From the NCBI RefSeq assembly GCF_002127325.2, contig NC_035435.2, positions 124,925,127-124,989,126 on the forward strand: a DNA stretch of 64,000 nucleotides. The letters run 5' to 3'. Made by a program: the position numbers and the translations under genes. A model generated the notes under the pieces. That model was not told the origin of the DNA and ran no database searches. It was given only the letters and a program-made list of their open reading frames with translations. The stretch is from Helianthus annuus (lineage: Eukaryota > Streptophyta > Magnoliopsida > Asterales > Asteraceae). Positions 30,483 through 41,265 of the stretch are shown one piece after another. Position 1 is the stretch's first letter. The number at the start of each line of letters is the position of its first letter.

Positions 30483-32332
30483 ATGAAGATTCAGTGTAAC
30501 GTCTGCGAATCGGCCGAGGCGGTGGTGCTATGCTGCGCCGATGAGGCGGCGTTGTGCTGGTCCTGCGATGAGAAGGTTCACGCCGCTAACAAGCTCGCGA
30601 GTAAGCATCAGAGAGTTCGTCTTTCTACTTCGACTTCTCAGATGCCTAAGTGCGATATTTGTCAGGTATTGTTCGATTCGTGTGGTTGAATTTTGTGTTT
30701 TTGTGTTGTGTTTGAGGAATTGAGTGATGATTTGACTGTTTCGTGTGTTGATTTGGTGTTTTTGAATGGTTGATTGAGTTGTGATGATCGTTAGTTACGA
30801 AGTTTGTACAGGTGGATGATTTTGACTTAGTGATTTCTGGATTAGGTTTCGTAATTATTTGATGTTATGATTTGTTTAGTTTTGAATAGGAATTTAATAA
30901 GATCTTCTGGAGATTAGGTGGATGAGTTTGACCTAGCGACTGGATCAGGTTTTATGAGAAAATCAATAGATGTGATAATTTGTTTAGTTTAAATAGCGAT
31001 TAATAAGATCGTTTGGAGATTAGGAATATTAAGTGGATAATTTTGACCTAATGACTGGATTAGGTTTTGTAAGCATTAGGTGTTATAATTTGTTTAGTTT
31101 GAATAGCGATTAATAAGCTCGTTTGGAGATTAGGTAGATAGATGGATCATAGTGGATTTGTGGCTAGTGATTGAGTTTTGAAATCAGTAGCTGGCTACCT
31201 GATTCACTACTTTCTTCTTAATGTTCTAAGGCTGTATGACACACTGTAACTGAACCAGTGAAGACTGTTTTTTCTCTAGATCAAATCAGATTGGATAGTA
31301 CCAATTTCGTTCAAAATTGTTACACTTTCTGCACCATAGGGAATGCTAAAATGGTTGGTTTCACTACGGAGCACGAGTGTCAGGAGTGTCGTTGAGCAGG
31401 CAAGCCATATCTTTGGTGCTGTTTTAAATGAGTATAACGATCCTTTCGTGAATCATTTTAGTATTCTCACTGATGCAGAAAGTACCTGTGAAGTTTGCAT
31501 AGTGTTAGTTGCTTCTAGTTTCGTATGTAAATTTTAGATGTCATACGCATGATACGGTCTGATTGTGCAGGAGGCCGCTGGCTACTTCTTTTGTCTCGAA
31601 GACAGGGCATTACTATGCAGAAAATGTGATGTTGCCATACACACAGCCAACTCTTTAGTTTCATCCCACCAGAGGTTTTTGCTTACAGGAGTGAAAGTAG
31701 GCCTAGAAGCTGCTGACCTCGGTGCATCATCTTCTACAGGAAACTCGAATTCGGGTGAAAAGATTCTAGAACCAGAAAAACCACATTCTATACCAGCAAA
31801 TCCGGTCAACAAATTCATGCCCGTTGAAGCTGGTGATTTTATACCTTCTAAGATGCCTTATACTGGAGGTTCATCTGCTGACAGTATTCAATGGCAGTTT
31901 GATGATTTTCTTGCATTGACAGATTATAATCAGAGTTATAATTACTTAGACAATGACTCATCCAAGGTAATATAATACATTGGCCTACTCTAAAAGTTAT
32001 TATATATAGTTATATGCATGGTATAATTGAGCGACGTGTAGGCTGATAGTGGGAAGCTAGGCGAGTCAGACGGGTCACCAATCCTACGAGCCATGGAGCT
32101 TCAGCTGGACGATGAAGATTGCTTGGGTCAGGTCCCAGATGCATCTTGGGCGGTCCCACAGATGTCTTCGCCGCCCACTGCTTCAGGACTCAGCTGGCCA
32201 AAAGACCGTCCACGACATCAGCACCAACAAGGTTTTGACACTTATGTCCCGGATGTATGTTACTTGCCAATGCCAAATTTCTATGGTTCTCGACAAAATG
32301 CGGGTTCTGCAAAAAGGAGAAGAAATTCCTAA
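30483..32332 (+). CDS. BBX22: BBX22-like double B-box zinc-finger regulator (3 exons)
   Basis: Exons 30483-30665, 31571-31966 and 32042-32332 give 289 residues. Introns of 905 and 75 bp have GT/AG ends and fall between codons. The N-terminus has two B-boxes. Box 1 ligands are C5, C8, C17, D20, C25, C28, H33, H42; box 2 ligands are C57, C60, C69, D72, C77, C80, H85, H94. All are present. [32 protein letters not shown] after box 2, a [19 protein letters not shown] motif near the C-terminus and the basic tail KRRRNS are signatures of Arabidopsis BBX22 (LZF1/STH3). That nuclear protein works with HY5 to promote photomorphogenesis and pigment accumulation and is turned over by COP1. The frame is intact. 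The assignment to BBX22 and not BBX20/21 rests on sequence recall and not on a tree. Confidence 0.93.
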
Positions 32333-32502
32333 GGCGTGTTATCGTGAGGATCTGATGGTCGGTTAGTGTTGTAACCTTAGGTGCATCTTGATTCTGGTGT
32401 TGCTAGGGGTATGTGTAGTGGTGTGTTGTGAGCTGAACTTGTTACTTTTCTGTTGTGTAGTTTTAAGGCTGTTGTGTAACAGATTAATGAATGTAAAGGA
32501 TG

Positions 32503-32508
32503 AATAAA
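32503..32508 (+). terminator. Poly(A) signal of BBX22
   Basis: AATAAA 171 bp after the stop codon in a T/G-rich 3' region. A plausible polyadenylation signal. The following 600 bp to the VTE6 stop shows no other feature. Confidence 0.6.
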
Positions 32509-33122
32509 GTACCAAGAGAAAGGGCAAATGGTAAGAACAGCAAATTCTTTATACTAATGTCAGATTCTAGTTATGTTCTATGTATAACAATCAAATGATT
32601 CAAAAAAATAACTTGGCAATTCTGTTGGGTGAAACCGTCTTGATCTAACCTACCAATCTTGATAGGACTATAGGATCTTGATCCGATCCACCCACCTGAC
32701 AAGCATGACATAGCGAGGCTCACCCGTTGATACAGTACGCGCATCTTATTAGGAACACTGATAATGATCAAATCTCGACACTATAAATACTCGTAAACAC
32801 AAAGATCAAGGTTCATCTGAGACAACTGAAAGATGAAAAACGCTAAAGTGACACTACAAGCAATTTGGCCGTACAAAATTGTGCAGCTTACATGAAAAAT
32901 TTGATTAGATGAAAATTATACAAAACTATACAATGTAACTAAACGTATTACTAATTTACAGACGAGGAAAGAATCTCGAATCCATAACCAGCACTAAAAT
33001 CAGCCATTAAAAAAAATAAACTATGGTTTTTGTATGCTTGAAAAGACGGTATGAAGTAAACGTCACTGAATGAATAAATTTGATGATTTGTATCCTATTA
33101 ATTTGCAAATGAACTCTAGGGT

Positions 33123-35851
33123 TCATGCAAGCAAGTTATGAAGTACAAATTGCTGGATCAAGATGGCGAGTATGCAACCAAGAGATATATTGATCACATT
33201 GACTGCATCATTGTTGAGCTACAAATGCAAGATCATATGATTAGATTCAAGAAAAAACCAAAACCAGTTTGAATGTGTGCACGAAAAACGAATTTCAGCT
33301 TACCCATTTGAATCCTTCTTTATCTTGGAGCACGGCTCCTATCACGCTCTCACCAACATTTGCAATTTGCGATGCCAACACACATATGACAGCTTCAGCC
33401 ACATTGATCTAGTATCCCAGAAAAGAAAACAACATTGCATAAACGACAAAAACAATGTCTTTTTAACGTATGGGATATAAAAGACACAAAAGCCGAACAA
33501 TGTACCTCACCCAGAAGACAAGCAACAGAGGCAAGAAGAATAGAAGCAACAACACCAGCAACGGTCCCCTCAACACTAACCGCCCCTTCTGTTCCCCTTG
33601 GGACAACCTTAAACGTTGTTACTAAGTATCTACAGCAGCAAAAAAAAAAAAACATCTTTGCTAGTTAGATATTTTACGAGATGCATAAAAGTAGAAATTT
33701 AGAATTACTTACGTTGTTTTGCCGTACGCCTTTCCTATCTCACTAGAGACGGTGTCGCTTAGCTTGGTACAAAAACTAGCAACGAAACCGAGTTCACAAA
33801 GGCGAGAGAATGTTTCGCCACCAAATCCGTATATTGAAAGTAATGCACAAACACAACCTGCGGCACTAGAACCTATCACACTCCCGGGCCCTCTTCTACC
33901 TTTTCTCTTCTCCGCTACACCTTGAGCTTCTTTTTGAGCCATTTTTATTTTCGTTACTCCTGTACCCTACAATTTCATTATCTATTATATCAAAAATCGA
34001 GCATGCCTAAAATAATAAATACCAAAATAATACAGAACAAAGTGCATAATAATATACTGCAGCTCAACAAGATGGGCCAGAAATAAAGGACTTGAATATG
34101 TAACCAAATCTTTAGAGGGTGTTTGGATAGTTTTTAAAGCGATTTCAGAGCCTGGTATTCGGTTAAGTAACACTAGCAATAGTTGATCAATTTAACATTC
34201 ATTTCGATAACCACTTTTTTCGGGCAACTTCTCACCTGCTTTTGTTTTGACAGTCCGAAATATAATTACTCTTACTCCACATCATTCAGATGTGATCATT
34301 GAAAATTCAGTTTAACCACACATCCAAACACCCCTATAACTGGACCCCTTTCACCTCAAACAACAGAATGATGATTATTGCAGATTATACCACAAAAATC
34401 TTAGCTTTGATTTCAAGGCCGTCTCAACCTTTTTTAAGGCCCAAAGCCAATTCTAAAACCGGGACCATTTTCGTAAAAAAAATTATTATTTTTTTGCTTA
34501 AGATCCTAACACGTGAAAATAGGACGAGACACATATTTCGCATACGATTTCTTAAACGCCCAAGAAGACTGATTCTTTGCACTTGTCAAAACTAAACTAA
34601 GTTAAACCAAACCTAAATCATCCGACTCAAATCCAATTTGTAAAACACAAAAACAAATCACAAAGATAAATGGAAGAAATTGTTTTTCTAATGGCGTATT
34701 AGAAATAAATAATCCCACCTAACTCAATTTGGCCGATAATAATCCTAAGTCAGTTATTGGCCGATAATAATCCGAACTGGTCAATTTTTTTTGTAAAATA
34801 GTCCGCCTTTAAAATAGTTTAACGAAGTTAAGTTTTTTTCCGAATTACAAACTGATGTTTTAGGGATTTTGATTAGAACGAGGATACGAGTCGATTGATG
34901 TAAAACTTACCTCGAAATGGCTTGATTATTGTTAATTTGGAGTTTAAACACCCGAATTGAAGCACTGTTTTCGTGAGTAGGGCAGTATTTCAATAAGTTT
35001 GACATCAATCGACTCGTATCCTCATTCTGATCAAAAGCCCTAAAACATCGGTTTGTAATTCGGAAAAAAACTTAACTCCGTTAAGCTATTTTAACGGCGG
35101 AGTATTTTACAAAAAAAAAAATGACCAATTCGGATTATTATCGGTCAATAACTTGACTTTGGATTATTATAGGCCAAATTGATTTAGGTGGGATTATTTT
35201 TCTCCAATTTGCCTTTTCTAATACGTCAAAACTTGCATAACGATATTGAAATAACCGAAAAACTAATATACAATCAAGAAAATTCATTAGAACTCAAAAT
35301 GATCTATATATAATAATAGCTTCTAACTAAGTGCAATTTCAATTGATTCGAATATAACAGGTTCAATTTTGATTGATCTGACGGAAAATATTAAAATTCA
35401 GTTTACTTACAATGACGAAGTAAACAGCAACAAGAAGAAACCCAGAAGGACCAAACCCTCGCCACGTAAGCGTACCAAGCAAGAAGGCGGCGCCGATGCC
35501 GGAAACAGACAACCCCGTTACAAGAAGCGGCGATCCGATTAAGAAGATGAAAATGTTACTGAGAATAGCGGATTGCCACGTAGGGGGTGACAATTGAGCC
35601 AATTCAATTGCACGCTGCACAAGCCCTAGATCGGGGACACCCGAACTGGCGCTCGATTGGACTGTAGTCGAGTCCATTAGTGAAGGTTTGATGAGATTGG
35701 AGTTGAAAGTGGAGATCAGGGGTTTGAAATTGGTTACAGAGAGATTGTTACGGCGGTGGGACGGTGGAGGGAGTGGTGTGAGGAGGAAGGTTGACAATGG
35801 AAGTGTTTGCATTGGTTTTATTAGGGGTGGGTTTTCGTAGGTGGTAAGCAA
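33123..35851 (-). CDS. VTE6: VTE6-like phytyl-phosphate kinase (DUF92), chloroplast, 5 exons
   Basis: Minus-strand exons 35851-35411, 33966-33713, 33629-33506, 33408-33304 and 33218-33123 join through GT/AG introns into 339 residues (326 if the Met at 35,812 is used). Residues 1 to about 60 are Ser/Thr/Pro-rich like a plastid transit peptide. Hydrophobic segments follow (ILSNIFIFLIGSPLLVTGLS, GFLLVAVYFVI). Then come the conserved DUF92 core QKEAQGVAEKRKGRRGPGSV, TKLSDTVSSEIGKAYGKTT and VVPRGTEGAVSVEGTVAG, and the end LQDKEGFKWLNNDAVNVINI. Arabidopsis VTE6 phosphorylates phytyl-phosphate to phytyl-diphosphate for tocopherol synthesis in the plastid envelope. Length fits the family. The frame is intact. 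It is convergent with BBX22, 790 bp apart. Intron 1 (1,444 bp) carries two MITEs. Confidence 0.93.
34115..34336. mobile_element. MITE in VTE6 intron 1 (about 218 bp)
   Basis: Inverted ends GGGTGTTTGGATAG (34,117) and GGGTGTTTGGATGTG (complement of the stretch ending near 34,334), plus internal inverted ACTCT/AGTT stretches. The GGGTGTTTGG terminus is typical of plant hAT or PIF MITEs. The target duplication is unclear (perhaps TTA). Confidence 0.65.
34690..35220. mobile_element. Second MITE in VTE6 intron 1 (about 0.5 kb)
   Basis: Long imperfect inverted repeats: AATAATCCCACCTAACTCAATTT near 34,709 and its complement near 35,195; GATACGAGTCGATTGATGT near 34,883 and its complement near 35,003; CCGAATTACAAACTGATGTT near 34,839 and its complement near 35,045. 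The element can fold on itself. Exact ends and target duplication not resolved. Confidence 0.72.
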
Positions 35852-36749
35852 TGGTTATGGATATTCAAAAACAGGGTGCGTTGGTTTCACACCATTGATA
35901 AGTTAATTTAATAAGGGTGTTGGTGTGTGCATATGGGAAAATGAATGATTTTATTAGTTAGATTTAGTTGGGGAAGTGTGATAACTATCGATATAAGTTA
36001 GATTGTGTGGAGTATATGTTTGATTGAGAGTATTGTGATTTGTAAATTGTAATACATATAGACATGATTGTTTCAGGAGTGTTTGTGGCAGCGTGTCAAG
36101 GTTGTGTTAAGAAACGATTAGAAATTATTTTCTATATGTATGATTGATTAATGGCAAGTTGCATAAAAACTTATTTTCAGTAGGAATTGATTATTTCAGT
36201 TATTAGATGCTACTAATTATTAGTGGTAACTAATTGAGATTAGTCGCCACTTTGTCGATTAGTGGCAAGTGAGATCAACTGTAATTGGTTATCAATGTGT
36301 CCATTAGTAACTAGTTGTTGATGGTAGCTAGTCATCAGCAGCTTATGTAAGTGAATACTTAGTAATCATTGACTATAATCATGATCAAATGATACACTTC
36401 ATAAAGAGTTGCAAACATTTTAACTTAAACATTGTGATGATTCTCTACCTATTTTAATTTCATACACATTTTTTGTGACTTTTATTCACATAAAATACAT
36501 TCTTTTTATTGTTATATTTTGTGTATTATCTGATTAATGATTCGGTACACCAAAATACTTTAATCTAAAAATAAATAGGACACGATTCAGAAAACTATCC
36601 GTATCATTTGGGAAATACAAACCCTAAAAACGTAGGCTTGAATGTGAGAGAGTGATGAGAGATATATACGAGTGATACTGTAAGAAGAGAAAGATAGAGA
36701 GAGTTATGAGAGAGATAGGCTCGATTTCAGAAGTGAGCCAGGTGGCTAA
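35852..36749. other. Upstream region of VTE6 and intergenic AT-rich sequence
   Basis: VTE6 promoter side on the minus strand. Repeated ATTAGTGGCAA/ACTAGTTGTTG-like motifs occur near 36,150-36,340. No further gene seen. Confidence 0.5.
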
Positions 36750-36954
36750 GGTGTTGTTTGTTTTTTGGTTAGAAGCTCTTCTGAGCACTTATGTCTGCGT
36801 CGCGCAGACGCGCGCAGACCTTCAGATCCTGCAGCTTGTTTGTTTTTTTGAAGAGTTTCTCACCAAAAACATCTTCCCCACCTCTTCCCCAAGTAGACAT
36901 GAACCCAAGTCTGCAAACCTCTTCAAACATCTTCTCCTCTTCTCCCACCAGCTG

Positions 36955-37110
36955 ACACCACCTCCTCTGCCAAAACCTCCATCTCCGACACCACCTCCAC
37001 CTCCACCTCCGCCCACCTCCACTCCGCCACCACCTCCACCTCCGACACCCACCTCCTCCGACACACCACCTCCTCCGACACCCATCTCCTCCGAAACCCA
37101 CAACCAACCA
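36955..37110. repeat. CCACCT-rich low-complexity stretch in element D
   Basis: Imperfect CCACCTCCACCTCCGACACC units. On the plus strand they read as Pro/Thr/Ser repeats, on the minus strand as Gly/Val/Trp repeats. No evidence of a real protein. Confidence 0.8.
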
Positions 37111-37944
37111 TCATCTTCGTCTGCAAACAAAACCCCCAAATCGAAACTTCTAAGAACTGAAAACCCAAACCAAAACATCATCATCTTCAACATTTCGGGA
37201 AACAAAACAACATCATCTTCAGCAAATAAAAGACATAAACAGGAGGGAGGGGTTTACCGTCGTCGGAGACACCATCAACATCACCGAGCCTTCCTGAGAC
37301 CACCGCTGCTGCCCTTCGACGCCGGCTCCATCTTCGTCTTCAGTCTCTCTCTCTCTCTCTCTCTCCATGATTTCTCCTCTCTCTCCTGCATTCTCCCTCT
37401 CTGTAACACCCCGTGTTTTCCCAAAAGTCAAAGTCAAAGTCAAGGGTTGACTGTTATTGGAATTAAAGATCAATAAAGATTAATTTCATTTTAGTTTCAT
37501 TTTGATTTTCATATTATTTGGAGTAAGTGTTGTATAATCAAAACTAATCGGCCGATAATCGAACTATGAATCAACGACCGACTGTAAATGATAGGAAGTA
37601 ACAATGCAATAAAGCTAGTCAATCAATAATCAAGCTAATCAAATCAATCATCAAACTCAAGTGTGGGGATTTTAGTACTTTTTATACGTGTGTGTGTGCC
37701 TTATGTGTTACTTGTGCATGTTTACTTTTATGTTAAAGTGTGTGGTGAATCAATCAAATCAATCAAGACTCAAAGGTGAATCAAACTCAATGGAAATCGA
37801 ACCCGAAATGGTTGTAAGGATGCTCGTATGTTAGATATAGTAGTTGAGACTAAAAGTAATTTGATTAGGAATTCTATCATTCTCAAATCATCGTTCATCG
37901 AAGTCGAAATATCAAAAATCGTCGCGAAACACTCAAAACCAGGC

Positions 37945-38045
37945 AAGCCGATCGAACAGGGCAACCTGATCGAACAGGCTAGCCGATCGAACAGGCTGTT
38001 CGATCGGACAGCTGCTCGATCAGGGATGCTGTTCGATCAGCTGAC
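37945..38045 (+). promoter_or_regulatory. CGATCGAAC-type motif cluster upstream of the LTR TATA box
   Basis: Seven CGATCGAACAGG/CGATCGGACAG/CGATCAG-type motifs in about 100 bp, on both strands, ending 20 bp before the TATA box. Clustered palindromic motifs at this position look like factor-binding sites of the LTR promoter. Which factor is unknown. Same in LTR 2 (46,505-46,605) and LTR 3 (55,065-55,165). Confidence 0.55.
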
Positions 38046-38065
38046 CCTTTCCTCTTTTGGAAGCC

Positions 38066-38073
38066 TATAAATA
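38066..38073 (+). promoter_or_regulatory. TATA box of LTR 1
   Basis: CCTATAAATAGGGC, a canonical plant TATA box. Equivalent boxes are at 46,626-46,633 (LTR 2) and 55,184-55,191 (LTR 3). Confidence 0.8.
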
Positions 38074-38724
38074 GGGCTGTCCTTGTCAAACTTTCCACTT
38101 TTGGAAAAGCTCTGACCGACCAGCCTCTTCTTCTCACTAAATCTCAGATTTCTCTCAAACCGGTAAGTATTTCGCTCTAATCCTTGTACGTTTTTGTTCA
38201 TTAATCGATTCTCCACCTTTCTATCTTTCAAAACTTGGATTTCATCCATGAAATCACCAAGATCTAGGTGTTCTTGGGTGATGTCATCATGTGTTCTTCA
38301 AAAACACTAAGTTTTGGCATCATTCCACCATGAATAACTTAGATCTAACCGATTTCCACATAAATAACCTAAAATCTTCCAAAGATCTTAACATTTCACG
38401 GTGGAAAAGGATTGGAAGATGGGTTTTCATCTATCTTTCAACTCTTTTACACTCAAAAAGGTGAAAACGAGACTTGAACCGATTTATAAACCATTCCAAA
38501 CAAACACATGGTTCAAGATTCGGGTTCTACCGAGAGATATACCGATTTCGGGTTAAACGTTAAACTTGGGTTCCAAACCGTCTCTGACCGAGTTTGGGTG
38601 ATTCCTGCTCGAGTCAGTAGGCTAAGTGGGGACTTCAGTTTTGTGGTTCAACTCGTAGTCAAAATATCTCTAAAACATCAACAAACAACGGGAATAACCA
38701 AGTGTTAAGTGATAGGTTAACCGA

Positions 38725-39245
38725 ATCGAGAAGCTGGCCGAACGGCTAGGCTGTTCGATCGAACAGCCCAACCGAACGACTATGCCAGCCGATCGACTAG
38801 GCTAACCGATCGACTAGCACTTAGTTCCCCAAACTCACAAGGTGTAATATTGACAGAGTTCTGCTCGATCGATCGAGCCACTCGATTGTAAACATTACTC
38901 ATCGAATCATGAGATACTACACTTCAACACTTAACCTGTTCGAAACATTGGAATGTCACCCGATCGAACATGCCAACCGATCGAGTGACATATTTGAGAA
39001 CAATGAAGTGCTAGCCGATCGGTTGGGCTAACCGATCGAACAGCCCGTTCGATGGGCCAACTTGAAAGGTAGTACAAACCATCATACACAAACACATCCT
39101 TCACATCAAAGGAAGAAACAATCCACTTGAAGGAACCAGCCGATCGAGCCAGCCGGCCGATCGAATGGATGTTCGAACGGACTTTCAAACCAATCGAACA
39201 GCCCACTCGATCGAACTGCTGTCCGATCGAATGGCCTACTCGATC
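38725..39245. repeat. Second CGATCG palindrome cluster in LTR 1
   Basis: About 20 copies of CGATCG or near variants in 520 bp, including the perfect 16-bp palindrome CTGTTCGATCGAACAG at 38,751-38,766. It lies downstream of the TATA box, so it would be transcribed. Conserved in the other two LTRs (47,285-47,815; 55,845-56,365). Confidence 0.75.
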
Positions 39246-40190
39246 CAAGTACATTGTTTACTTTTTCCGCGTTACTCATCGTTGTGTTATCGAACTATTC
39301 AGGCTAACCTATTCTCAGTGCTCCTTTCAATCCACAACCAACCACTGTGAGTATACTCGATCCCTTTTTGCTTTCAGCACTTTTGGGTGTTACATACGTA
39401 ATCTATCAAATTCACAAACAACACAAACTATTGAACGCTAACCTACTTGCATGTATTACTTGACTAAATGATTGCTGTTTATTATGTTTACACGTGGAGT
39501 GCTATCTGCCTGCTTTAGCAACGTAGTACTATAGTTTGGACTCAGCACCCGTTCACACGGGGGTTGCTAAGGACAATTACTTGCATGGATTACAGTGGTA
39601 ATCATGTATTGCGAACTGTCTCGGACAGTCAACTTGAAGTCGTTGGTATCGATGGTCCCATGTTGATAATTTACATGCATCGTTTGCCCTTGTGTACGTG
39701 CTTGGTTATGCGTAAACTTTCGAACTCTATATGCTATATCAAACTTGTGTACTCACCTTTACATTATATGTATTGACTTTTATTTTAACGTATGTGACAG
39801 GTGTTTAAGCTACTAGCGTGCTAGGGAAGCGAGGCAATAATAAGCTTCTAGGAGCCTGTGACCTTAGGACAGTGTCCACATACCTGCTCCAGGGTCATAA
39901 TTATCTGTAGATCTTGTACTGGCACCTGTAGTCAGTAAGATCCACAGTTAGCCGTCTAGAAGTCTTAAAACAATATTTAATCCGGTCTGTAATAACTAAG
40001 AATTTGAGTTGTCGGAACAGTTCCCATATTGTTTAGTTGATTTCTATGATAACTTGTTATTATTTGGGACACGGTATGGGACGTGTTATATAACTGAATT
40101 GTATGATAGTTGTTATGGAAACTTCTGAACAATCTGTTTCGCTCAGTGCCACGCCCCGATGATTCCGCCATCGGTTGGGGTGTGACAGAT

Positions 40191-40203
40191 TGGTATCAGA
40201 GCC
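40191..40203 (+). other. Primer-binding site, internal region 1
   Basis: TGGTATCAGAGCC three bases after LTR 1, complementary to initiator-Met tRNA. Confidence 0.95.
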
Positions 40204-41265
40204 ATAACTATAGGGAATTAGGTTAGACACGATCTAGTCCGGATCGCTGTCTTAGAGACCTAGACTATAGTTAGGAACCAAGAGACCAAGTTTATGTGCT
40301 TATTTTATGTTGTTTCCTTCTATTCTATCATTACATCCGAACTCCGAGCCAAATTTTGTAGTTTGGACGGGATTAGGAGTGAAACCCGCGAATTCCTGCC
40401 TAGATTACAAATTTTGCCAATTATTTTGTGCAAATTTCTACCAACAAACGGGGGAGAATTACACCAAATTAGGGCTGAAACCCGTAATTTGATGAAAACT
40501 TTCCTCTAAATTTTCTTAAAACAAGGAAGAAATTGCTGAGCTAGGGGTGAAACCCTAACCTTGGCAGTTATTCCGACTTTATTTTATCTCGCCAAGGCAA
40601 TTGACGGACTCCAATGACCTGAACTCACGAGTATGGCCTAGAATGCGCATGCATAATGCCCAAGAATCGAGGCAGAAACATGTCCCCTAGAGTCGAAAGT
40701 GACGACAAGTCAACTGTGAATAGTTAAATTGCCATGGTTAGTCAAAGTCTAGTAGCCGCAGACAATCCATTTTCCGATTTTGAATGTTGCTTCGTTGATC
40801 TTATGTGATTTTACCTGTTTACGTGTTTTAAGATTCGTTGGTTACTCCATTTGTTATCAATCTGCGTGACCTTTGTTGCTATTCTATCTCGATTCAAATC
40901 CCTGTTGATGTGATCTAAACGAAACCAGTGTGCTATGCTACGCTATACGACTAAGTTAGACGATACAATGTGATGCTATCCGATACGCAAAACGAACGAC
41001 ACTCGACTTGTGGTTATAGGTTTCTGTATTCTGACCGCCTCTGTGATAAAATTGCGTACGTGTTTAGGGAATTAAGTGCTCTATTTGCTTAATTGCTTAT
41101 GTGCTCTAATTGCTTCTGTGCTTATGTGCCTCTATGATTATGTGCTTATGTGTTTATATGTGTTACGTGACGTGAGATGCGACGTGATTCTAAGCTTTAG
41201 TAAACTAAGACGTGCGAGATTCGAATTCGTTGTGTTGAGCCCTATGGCGATGTCTATTGCAGACC
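40204..41265 (+). mobile_element. Tekay leader, internal region 1
   Basis: 1.06-kb untranslated leader between primer site and gag. Contains GTGCTTATGTGCTCTAATTG-type GTGCTY repeats at 41,080-41,160. Differs from the second leader at about eleven positions. Confidence 0.8.

Larger units (their letters stand above)
37402..40187 (+). mobile_element. Tekay LTR 1 (2,786 bp)
   Basis: Begins TGTAACACCCCGTG and ends TTGGGGTGTGACA. I find about five differences from LTR 3 and more than 25 from LTR 2. TATA box TATAAATA at 38,066-38,073, about 665 bp in, so R plus U5 would be about 2.1 kb. Small frames inside it recur in all three LTRs only because the LTRs are copies. Confidence 0.96.

Noticed and set aside
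36706..37476. 256-codon proline-rich frame, with glycine- and tryptophan-rich frames opposite
   Set aside because: Produced by CCACCT and CT low-complexity repeats in element D. The frame runs into the Tekay LTR and has no domain.
38931..39254. 107-codon frame conserved three times (also near 47.5 and 56.1 kb)
   Set aside because: Lies in the LTRs. Conservation follows from LTR duplication, and the frame consists of CGATCG-repeat translation.
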